From Solanum dulcamara (Eukaryota; Streptophyta; Magnoliopsida; Solanales; Solanaceae): DNA of 64,000 nucleotides. The position numbers and the translations under genes are program-made. Below are positions 55,460-64,000 of this stretch, one piece after another. The DNA is taken from contig NC_077240.1 in NCBI RefSeq assembly GCF_947179165.1, forward strand, positions 27,074,001 to 27,138,000. Direction: 5' to 3'. The notes below the pieces were generated by a model. That model was not told the origin of the DNA and did not search any database. It saw nothing but the letters and a program-made list of their open reading frames with translations. Each line of letters starts with the position of its first letter. The first letter of the stretch is position 1.

Positions 55460-57007
55460 AGAAAAAACCGAACACTAAAAGAAATGATGAATGCTTTATT
55501 AATAAGTTCCGACTTACCGCAGAATTTGTGGGGGGAAGCTATCCTTACAGCTAATCGAATACTCAACAGAGTGCCCCACAGCAAAACACAAACTATTCCG
55601 TATGAACTATGGAAAGGAAGAAAACCCAACTTGAAATATTTCAAAGTGTGGGGGTGTTTAGCAAAGGTCCAAGTTCCTTTGCCCAAAAGGGTAAAAATCG
55701 GACCAAAGACCGTGGATTGTATATTTATTGGCTATGCTACAAACAGCAAAGCTTGTCGATTTTTGGTTCATAAATCGGACAATCCTGAAATTAATATTAA
55801 TACAGTAATTGAATCAGATAATGCTGAATTCTATGAAAGTATTTATCCGTATAAAACTAAATGTGAGTCCTCAAGTGAAAGATCTAAACGACCACGAGAA
55901 GAACTAAAAGAAAGTAAACCAACTAAAGAGGATCCAAGGCGTAGCAAACGTCAAAGGATATCTACTTCCTTTGGACCAGATTTTGTGACTTTTTTGCTTG
56001 AAAATGAGCCTCAAACATTTAAAGCTGCAATGTCTTCTTCTGATTCAGCATTTTGGAAAGAGGCAATCAATAGTGAGATTCAATCAATTTTGAATAACCA
56101 TACATGGGAATTGGTTGATCTTCCTCCTGGAAATAAACCTTTAGGATCAAAATAGATATTTAAAAGGAAAATGAAAGCTGATGGCACTATTGATAAATAT
56201 AAGGCAAGACTTGTGGTCAAAGTTTATAGGCAAAAAGAAGGCCTTGATTACTTTGACACATACTCGCCGGTAACAAGGATAACATCTATTCGGATGTTAG
56301 TGGCACTTGCTGCTATTTATGGTCTTGAAATCCATCAAATGGATGTTAAGACGGCTTTCTTAAATGGAGAATTGGAGGAAGAAATTTACATGGAACAACC
56401 TGAGGGTTTCGTAGTTCCAGGTAAAGAAAGGAAAGTGTGCAAACTTGTTAAGTCTCTTTATGGACTTAAACAAGCACCTAAACAATGGCATGCGAAATTT
56501 GACCAAATAATGTTAGCAAATGGATTTAAGATTAATGAGTGTGATAAATGTGTTTACATTAAAAATACTCCAAATCATGAAGTCATTATTTGTTTATATG
56601 TTGATGACATGCTGATAATGAGTAAAGACATTGCCGATGTAAATGCTACAAAGCGTATGCTTGCTAGCAAATTTGACATGAAAGACTTAGGGGTTGCTGA
56701 CTTGATCTTAGGAATTAGAATCCATAAAACTCCACAAGGTCTAGCATTATCACTGTCACATTATATTGAAAACATACTTGATAAGTTCAAGTATTTAAAT
56801 TTCAATGTTGCAAAAACTCCAATTGATGTAAGTTTTGCACTTCAAAAGAATGAAGGTAAAAGTGACTCACAATTGGACTATGCACGAGTTTTGGGAAGTT
56901 TGATGTATATTATGAATTGTACACGACCAGATATAGCATGTGCTATTAGCAAGTTGAGTCGATTCACGAATAATCCCAATCAAACTCATTGGATGGCAAT
57001 GAAATGA
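55460..57007 (+). pseudogene. copia integrase end and reverse transcriptase
   Basis: Two open stretches, 55484-56155 and 56171-57007, separated by a TAG in place of Trp. The first holds the integrase C-terminus (YELWKGRKPNLKYFKVWGCL, IFIGYATNSKACRF) and RT entry (FWKEAINSEIQSILNNHTWE). The second has RT blocks MDVKTAFLNGELEEEIYMEQ, SLYGLKQAPKQWHAKF and the catalytic LYVDDMLIM at about 56597, then NCTRPDIACAISKLSRF. A TGA (CGA-type) ends it at 57007. Confidence 0.9.
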
Positions 57008-57571
57008 GTCTTGGGGTATTTGAAACACACCCAAAACTATGCTTTGCATTATACTAAATATCCCGCAGTAATTGAGGGATATAGTGATGCAAACTGGATC
57101 ACTGGATCATCTGAAGTTAAATTCACAAGTGGATATATTTTCACCGTTGGTGGAGGAGCAGTGTCTTGGAAATCATCAAAACAGACATGCATCGCCTGCT
57201 CTACAATGGAGTCTGAATTTATAGCTTTAGACAAGGCTGGTGAAGAAGCTGAATGGCTCAGAAATTTTTTGGAAGATATTCCATTTTGTCCCAAACCTTT
57301 GGCACCCATATGTATACATTATGATAGCTAAGCGGCAATAGGGAGGGCAAGAAACGTTATGTATAACGGAAAATCGCGTCACATTCGACGGCGACACAAT
57401 ACTGTTAGACAACTACTCTCTAGTGGTGTTATCACTATTGACTATGTAAAATCAAGAGATAACGTATCGGATCCACTAATAAAAGGCCTATCTAGAGAGG
57501 CTGTTGAAAGATCATCGAGGGGAATGGGGTTAAGGCCTAGGACAAGTCATCGTGGCGGTAACTCTACCTAG
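57008..57571 (+). pseudogene. copia RNase H
   Basis: [40 protein letters not shown] and [18 protein letters not shown] are the copia RNase H blocks. A TAA at 57329-57331 interrupts it; GKSRHIRRRHNTVRQLLSSG and NVSDPLIKGLSREAVERSS follow to 57571. Confidence 0.88.
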
Positions 57572-57954
57572 TAGACTGGAGATTGCATGAACTAGGTTCA
57601 AAGAGATCAAACAAAGTTATGATTGGCGGTTCAACATTATCAAATAACTCAACCCATTCTCGTGATGATGACAATGTTCATAAATAAAGGATAAAACCTT
57701 AAGGCTTTTTAATGAGTTAATAGAGCATTAAAGGTTTTTAATAATTATCTAAATCTGGCGGAAAATGACTAGATAGTGTGTCTATAGGACTACACGTTTA
57801 GAAATCACCTATATGAATGTGAAGTATAAGCCGCTTCAAGGGGAATGACGGTAAAGGCCCATTCTCTATGCATTCACGAAAGCAGGCGGTATTCACGGCT
57901 GAAACGAACACAACCGTGAGAACCATAGATGGTTGATGATTAATTGTGTGACTT

Positions 57955-60282
57955 TGTCACGACCCAAGCCTAGGGCCTAGACGTGACATGGCGAATGAGG
58001 AACTCGAAAGTACCTCAATCAAGCCTCTTAGCATTCTTTTAGCCTTTCACAGGTAATGATGATAAATAAATAAGCGGAAATCATAATAGTAAATCTTCAA
58101 CTTACATATATCCAATAATACCTCTAACTATTAGATTTAATGGGGCTAAGACAAGTTCCTACCTCACCCTCAATCATAATAGAAGAAATTCCATAGTAAA
58201 ATATCTTAACATATCATAAACTAGAAAGATAAAGGAGTATTATTCCCAGAACATGGTAACTCACCAAAAGTAGTCTTCAATGGAATATCAACTAGCCACG
58301 TGGAGGAGAACGAGGAAGAGCACCGATCCCTACATGGTGATATCATGTAGGCAAAAGAGTATGCGTTAGTACTTTAAATGTACTAAGTATGTACGGATGC
58401 ATGAACATTGAGCAAACATTAAAAACATTTATGTAATATGGAACATAATTTAATGTATGCATAATAAATCATATATATATCCTTTAAAACATTCATTTTG
58501 TGGGAAATTAACCATAACCGACATTTAAGACCATGCGAGCTATTACATGGAATCCAACATAACCCCCTACGTTGGCCGGGGAGACTACTTGCCAGGTACA
58601 ACTCCGTCAACTTCATTCATTTCTTTAACTTTAACTTTAAGGGCTATTTATGGATCCATTAGCCTAAGCCTACAAGGGCTTCTATGTTGGCACATAGTTA
58701 ATGAGACAAGGGGTTGCTACTAGGATTCCCTTACCGAATCCCACCTCAATACCTCATTCGGTGCTAATTCAATCCCACGGAATAGTTTAATACTTTAAAA
58801 TATTCATAACATATAACTTGAGAATTCAAACATCATATTCGGTAGAATAGCTCATTAAAACATTTGATAATTCAAATATGCAAGAATTGACCTTATTGCA
58901 TAAAGAATCCATCATTCATATCATTTCATCATTCTTTCATTTCATAAGACTCCCTTTTTGATCATAGATATTGCTTTCATAAACATTTATTTGGAGTCAA
59001 AGCTTTCAAGTCAAACTTTATTAAAAATATAGTAAAACTAGGTGGTTCAAATCACTTCAACTTGCAAATATGTATGTAAATAAATATACATAAATACTTT
59101 GAAATCCATTAATTAAAAATCATGCTTTAAACAACCCACCATGAATTTCAAGAACCTTTAAATAGATAAATAGAGGAATTACTTGTAAACCATCAATTCA
59201 TACATATAAAATTATGTTGCATCAAAATAGACCAATAATCATTAGTTTAACCATGATTCATACTATTAAGTAAAAATAAGAATTACCATAAGAAAATATT
59301 ACTTGAAATCAAGATATTTAATTGAAAGAGTTTTTGGACTACATGGGTGGAAGAACCCATGGATAAATACACACATAACTTAGAGTAGAGCTTAAAGAAA
59401 ATAAATATAATTTATCATATAATCAAAATAATTTAGACATGAGAGAGGAAGAAATACTCTCATTAAAGCCTTACATACCTGGAAACCGAAGCTTTAGTTG
59501 GTACCGAAAGACTTAATGAACACTCTTGAGTCCTAGCTTCTCTCCTCGCCGGAACGTTTTGTGTACTATCCGGAGTATATGAATCACCGGAATAGTATTT
59601 CTTCACTACTAAAAACTAAAACTATATTTGAGAATGTGTAAAGAAGTCTATAGAGAGAAGATTTGCTTGAGAAAGCTTGATGAATAAAATGAAGAAATAA
59701 GGTGGGTATTTATAGGTGGGAAAGAGGGACCTAACAATAAATAAAATAATTATAAAAAAAAAATCTGAAAATTTAGTGAAATATATTGATGTCATGGATG
59801 ATGTTAAATGGAGGACAATTTATGTCATGAGCGATGTCAAATGTATCTAGATCTTTCTATGGTAGGTGAAATGAGTTATATTTGACTGAATACTCTTTTT
59901 GGGAGCTGCGTTTGAATAAGATAAATTTCTTATTAGGATTTGGTGTCTTCATAATAATTGTAGATATGGAAGTCTAGTTTCCTATCGTTCAAGAATCAAC
60001 TAATTTGGATAAACCTACAGTGACATATGATTTTTCTTCTATAAACACTCATTTCCGTCACAACATTCTACCTTACAAATATTAATTTATTTGACCTACT
60101 TAACCTCCGAATCTTAAAATATGGTCTCATAAAAGTTGTAGGTAATGATATTATGGTTATTCAGAAATTTGAATCACTCAATTTGGATATTCCTATGAAA
60201 AGTTATGCCCAAAATACAGAGGCTATATCATGTTTAGGCGAAAATTGAAACATCGTATACAACGTTTTTAGGGGATGTTACT
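57955..60282 (-). mobile_element. solo gypsy LTR inside the copia 3' tract
   Basis: In minus orientation it begins AGTAACATCCCCTAAAAACG (60282; first base T changed to A) and ends GGCTTGGGTCGTGACA (57955). It is flanked by GACTT (57950-57954) and AACTT (60283-60287), a 5-bp duplication with one mismatch. Length is 2328 bp. It matches the plus-strand copy at about 26060-28105 over most of its length. Confidence 0.87.
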
Positions 60283-60488
60283 AACTTATGTTGTCTAGTT
60301 ATACAACAAAGTTCGACGGTACAAAGATATCGCATCTACCGATTGATCGAGTATATCCTATATAAGTTCACTATGGAAAGTTCAAAGGGAAACCTACTTA
60401 TCCAGATGCAATTAATCTTCGTTTGTATATCACACACTTATCCGTGCATTTCTTTATCTTGTAGACATTCCCCATTCATGTGGGGGAT

Positions 60489-61258
60489 TGTTGGGTTTAA
60501 TTGATAGTTTGAATGGGAAATTGAGGGAAAAAGAAGTGGAGAAGAAAATGATATGTTCTCTCTTGCTTTATTAAATAAGTTTTGGTCCCACATAGGTGGT
60601 GAAAATGAAAAGTCTCCTACTTAAAAGTAGAAGCACTCCTTCATGTTGCTAAAGGGTCAAGAAGAGGGTCTCCCATCGCGCCGTCGTCGTCGTCGCTCGC
60701 TCGGCTCGGCTTCGGATTTGGATATGATTGATTGATTGATAATCTTTTTGGAACCCGCGACCCGTTTCTTTCCCGGATTAATTTAAATATTTCCCTCCGT
60801 TTTTTCCAACAGATTTTTGAAAGGTTGCAACCTTGTCTGAAAAGTTGCAAACCTTTTCTCAACAGACAAATCTTTTTCCAACAGGTGCCTTTTCTTAAAA
60901 GGTGCAAACAGTCTATATATATGTCTCTTAATCCTCAGAATGTTCCATACGAAATTCTGAATATATACCATCTTCTTCTTCTTTCTGCACTTCCTTAAAC
61001 TCGTGTGAAATACAACCATCAAGTGGTTTGAAGTCATCAAAGATTTGCAGTACCTCTACTTTGGTGAGTAAATCGTTCTATCCTGGGAGGAAAGATTCCA
61101 AAACCTCGGGTACTTTGAGGGGAATAATTTCCTTAAGGACACACTGTGCAGTCAGTGGGCTCGATTTTTTTCCTTGCATTAAATTTCCAGATTCTGTGTT
61201 TTATTACTTTTAGTTGTTGTTACTGTTTTAATATTTTTTTTAATACAGATTACTAACA
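60489..61258 (+). mobile_element. 3' LTR of the copia element
   Basis: 770 bp, same termini as the 5' LTR. Preceded by the polypurine tract at about 60475-60488. Confidence 0.92.
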
Positions 61259-62720
61259 GATTAAGGATGAATTTGTCTCTTTTTATAGAAGTCTGATTGG
61301 GGCCTCTAATTCAACCTTACCTGCTATTAATAAATACATTATGAAGAAGGACCAATCCTCTCCCATCAACAAATGTTACAATTGTGTACTGATGTCACTA
61401 AAGAAGAGATTTACACTGCCCTTTAGTCTATTGGAGATGATAAGGCCCAGGTATTGATGGCTACAATGCCTTCTTTTTAAAAAAGACTTGGCCTATTATC
61501 CAAAATGACCTTATAGCTGCTATTGCTAATCTTTTTAGAACCAATAAACTGTATAAATCAGTGAACGGTGCTACTGTGTCCCTTGTGCCCAAATTTAGTA
61601 AATCTAACTCAGTCAAAGAATTCAGACCTATTGCTTGTTGTTTAGTGTTATACAAAATCATAAGACTCCAAAAGGTTATTAACTCTATTATCTGTGAGAC
61701 TCAAGCAGGATTTATTCCTGGAAGAAGAATCTCAGACAATATTATTCTCTCCCGTGAACTTTTCAAGGCTTATAGCAGGAAAAACATCTCAGCCAGATGC
61801 ATGATCAAGATTGACCTGCAAAAAGCTTATGACTCTGTTGAATGGGTCTACTTGGAACAAGTGATGATAGAACTGGTATTCCCACATAGATTTACTCAAT
61901 GGGTAATGACTTGTGTCAAAACAGCCAGTTACTCTATTGTAGTCAATGGTGAATACTCAGCTCCTTTTGAGGCTGCCAAAGGTCTCGGACAGGGTGATCC
62001 AATGTCCCCATTCCTGTTTGCTATTGCTATGGAGTACCTAAGTAGGAGTCTCAATTAATTGAAGCAGGTCAAAGAGTTTAAGTATCATCCTCAATGTGCT
62101 AAACTTGGAGTAACTCATTATGTTTTGCTGATGACCTATTATTATTCTCTAAAAAGGAGGTGAAATCTGTCAAGGCTATGCAAAAATGCTTCCAAGCATT
62201 TGCTAATGCTTCGGGTCTTCAGGCAAATCTAGGGAAAAGTTCTATCTACTTTGGAGGAGACTCACAGGACACTAAAAATGCAATTTTACAGCAGTGGGGA
62301 TTAACTATTGGTGACTTGCCTTTCAAATATTTAGGGGAGTGCCTTTATCTATCAAAAAACTCTCTACTCTACAGTAGTATCCCCTAATTGAGAAGGTTAC
62401 TGCTAAGATATCCACCTGGACTCTAAAGAAGCTAAATTATGCTGGGAGAGTGCAACTTGTTCAATCAGTCCTATTTGGAGTTCAAGCCTATTGGGCTCAA
62501 CTATTCCTCATACCATCCAATATCCTGAAATTGATAAATGGTTATTGCAGGAGCTTTATATGGTCAGGTGTTCATATGCCTTATGGATAGAGAGGAATCA
62601 GCGACTGTTTGAGCAAAGAAGCAAATCTGTGGAATCAATTATCAAAGATCTGGTATACATTTGTAATGTGCGAGCACCCACCGACTTGCACGCTTTGGTC
62701 TCTAGTTTAATCTTTTAACC
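61259..62720 (+). pseudogene. LINE reverse transcriptase and C-terminus
   Basis: After the copia insertion the LINE resumes (DEFVSFYRSLIGASN). RT blocks are FRPIACCLVLYKIIRL, QAGFIPGRRISDNIILSREL, MIKIDLQKAYDSVEWVYLEQ and GLGQGDPMSPFLFAIAMEYL (61561-62058). The next block, the FADD catalytic box, is at about 62119-62145 but out of frame. LPFKYLGECLYLSK and ISTWTLKKLNYAGRVQLVQS follow. Then the sequence jumps near 62560 directly to the extreme C-terminus (YALWIERNQRLFEQRSKSVE .. VRAPTDLHALVSSLIF), so the middle C-terminal region is deleted. Confidence 0.85.
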
Positions 62721-62840
62721 CTCTATATGCCTGTTTTCTCTGTGTAGAGTTAGTTAAGATACTAGAAAATAGCAAGTTGTGTTTGGCTAGCTAAGTTTGT
62801 AATGATTGCTCATTGGTGATTAATAATATTGTTAATTACC

Positions 62841-62856
62841 AAAAAAAAAAAAAAAA
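62841..62856 (+). other. poly(A) tail of the LINE
   Basis: Sixteen A directly after TTGTTAATTACC, the typical LINE 3' end. Confidence 0.85.
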
Positions 62857-63295
62857 GAGTAAACATCGAATAAAATTATAATCTTAAAGATTTAATTTTA
62901 TCCAATATCTAGGATATTGAATTCATTATTTATCTATAATAAAACATTGATAAATAGGCTAATTCACAATTAAATTTTACTAATGGTTACTCAATTTTGA
63001 GTTTATCAAAGTCACATTTATGTAAAAAAAAAATGTTATGTCGAGTCATCCAACTTAAAATTTATCAAACAAAAGTCATTTTTTTAATTTTTATTATTTT
63101 AAAAGCATCCAATTTTGATCAAGTTAACTAAAAAATAGTCTCACTTGAATCTTTTTATATTTTGTACTGGAAATATGATATGACACCAAAATAAGTTAAT
63201 TATATTGGGTAATTTACTCTCTTTGTTTTAATTTATTTGTTCTATTTTTGGCTTTTCACGCAATTTAAGAAAATAAAGAATACTTTATATCCTTA
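62857..63295. other. no gene seen
   Basis: AT-rich flank of the LINE without recognised features. Confidence 0.5.
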
Positions 63296-64000
63296 GAGTG
63301 TGTTTGGTATGAAGAAAAATGTTCTCCAGAAAATGTTTTTCAATTTTCTTATGTTTGGTTGGCTTAAATGTTTTGAAAAATATTTTTCAAATCAACTTAT
63401 TTTCCTCAAATTCAAGGAAAATAACTTCCCTTAAAAAAAGTAAGGAAAACATTTTCCAAAATCATTTTGAACCTCATACCTCAACTTTTTATCCTAACTT
63501 AAGTCTCAGATATCGATTTACAATACTAATCTTAGATCCAACTCCTGATTCTCAATTTGAGACTCGGTTCTCGACCTCGATTTGAGACCTAACTCTCGAG
63601 TTTCGAATTGAGTCGGTGTAGGATCTCGAGTTAGGATTAGAGGTCGAATTTTGGATCGAATATCGGGGTCAGATCCTAGGTTGGTGTATCGGTTCGAGAG
63701 TCAGGAGTCTAAAGTTGAGTGTTAATGTTGGATCTCGGATCGAAGTTGAGTCTCGAATCAGGTGTCAAGATCAAGGTCGGAGTTGGATGTTGAGGTCAGG
63801 GTTGGGGTCTCGTATCGAGGTTGGGTCAGAAGTTGGGGTCGAGGTGGGTCTCGAATCTCGAGTTAGGGACTCAAATCGGGGTCGGGGTCTCGAATCGAGG
63901 TTGAATATCGAATCTTGGATCAAGGTCGGGGTCTTGAGTTGGGAGTTGGTGTTGGTGTTGGAGTTGGAGTCGGGTGTCGGTTTCGAGGTCAAGTCTCGGA
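63296..64000. repeat. fold-back candidate with degenerate minisatellite
   Basis: Starts with GTGTGTTTGGTATGAAGAAA and TTTTCCAGAAAA-like blocks (63297-63470), typical of MITE edges. From about 63500 to 63595 the plus strand has C/T-rich units (TTTGAGACCTAACTCTCGAG), and from about 63600 to the window end G-rich units (GGTCTCGAATCGAGGTTG type, about 12-24 bp period). The right end lies outside the window. Confidence 0.65.

Larger units (their letters stand above)
52624..61258 (+). mobile_element. full-length Ty1/copia element in the LINE
   Basis: 5' LTR 52624-53397 (TGTTGGGTTT .. ATTACTAACA) and 3' LTR 60489-61258 with the same ends, flanked by perfect 5-bp repeats GATTA (52619-52623 and 61259-61263). 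A polypurine tract CATGTGGGGGAT precedes the 3' LTR. gag-protease-integrase-RT-RNase H lie at 53652-57571 in the Ty1/copia order. A solo gypsy LTR (57955-60282) inflates the 3' end. The LTRs are highly alike, so insertion is fairly recent. No typical initiator tRNA-Met site was seen directly after the 5' LTR. Confidence 0.93.
51690..62856 (+). mobile_element. L1-type LINE, split by a copia element
   Basis: The left part (about 51690-52623) encodes endonuclease and linker; the right part (61259-62856) encodes RT and a C-terminus, and ends in 16 A (62841-62856). A Ty1/copia element with the GATTA duplication separates them. The 5' end appears truncated within the endonuclease. No flanking duplication was identified for the LINE itself. 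Confidence 0.85.

Noticed and set aside
63771..63992. 73-codon Pro/Thr/Asp-rich minus-strand frame
   Set aside because: Translation of the degenerate minisatellite.

Overview
The window is plant nuclear DNA made mostly of transposable elements, with one small gene island. The LTR retrotransposon families (dual-RNase-H Tat-type Ty3/gypsy elements, Ty3/gypsy elements primed on initiator tRNA-Met, Ty1/copia), an L1-type LINE, SINE fragments with a TTG tail or an Au-like body, several MITEs, and a pair of xyloglucanase-inhibitor-type genes together suggest a eudicot, most likely Solanaceae. The family assignment is inference.

Left block (1-21.9 kb) is a stack of nested insertions. A large Tat/Ogre-like element on + fills 1-13488: protease plus G-patch, an intron-like gap, RT, RNase H, a second archaeal-type RNase H, integrase, a 3.1-kb 3' untranslated tract with three unrelated tandem arrays, then a 5.5-kb 3' LTR starting at 7950. 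Its 5' half lies outside the window. It sits inside the RT/RNase H region of a minus-strand Ty3/gypsy element (13489-18612) whose LTR, primer binding site, gag, protease and RT are visible. That element in turn lies in the LTR of a second Tat family (18613-20283), which ends in the RT of a minus-strand Ty1/copia remnant (20284-21165). The copia remnant abuts its own gag/protease part in inverted orientation (21180-21890).

Middle block (21.9-36.5 kb) begins with a CACTA MITE (22758-22962) and a long-TIR MULE-type MITE (23431-24077), both with intact target duplications, then LTR-derived sequence (24.9-29.5 kb). The only host genes follow: two tandem minus-strand genes (30367-31774 and 33333-34962), each with two exons and 437 codons. 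They encode secreted aspartic-protease-fold proteins without a normal catalytic dyad (xyloglucan endoglucanase inhibitor / EDGP / basic 7S globulin type). A 243-bp MITE lies between them and a 61-bp SINE fragment sits just upstream of the second gene's TATA box.

Right block (36.5-64 kb) has two further nests. A decayed plus-strand gypsy element (36505-49868, both LTRs) contains a solo LTR in gag (39854-42578) and a solo Tat LTR in its 3' LTR (47230-49726), the latter carrying an 830-bp GAA/CAA/TAA microsatellite. An L1-type LINE (about 51690-62856) is split by a full copia element (52624-61258, duplication GATTA), which is itself split by an inverted solo gypsy LTR (57955-60282). The window ends in a degenerate, apparently inverted minisatellite.

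No CRISPR array, rRNA or tRNA gene was recognised. Except for the two inhibitor genes, every substantial coding stretch belongs to a mobile element.
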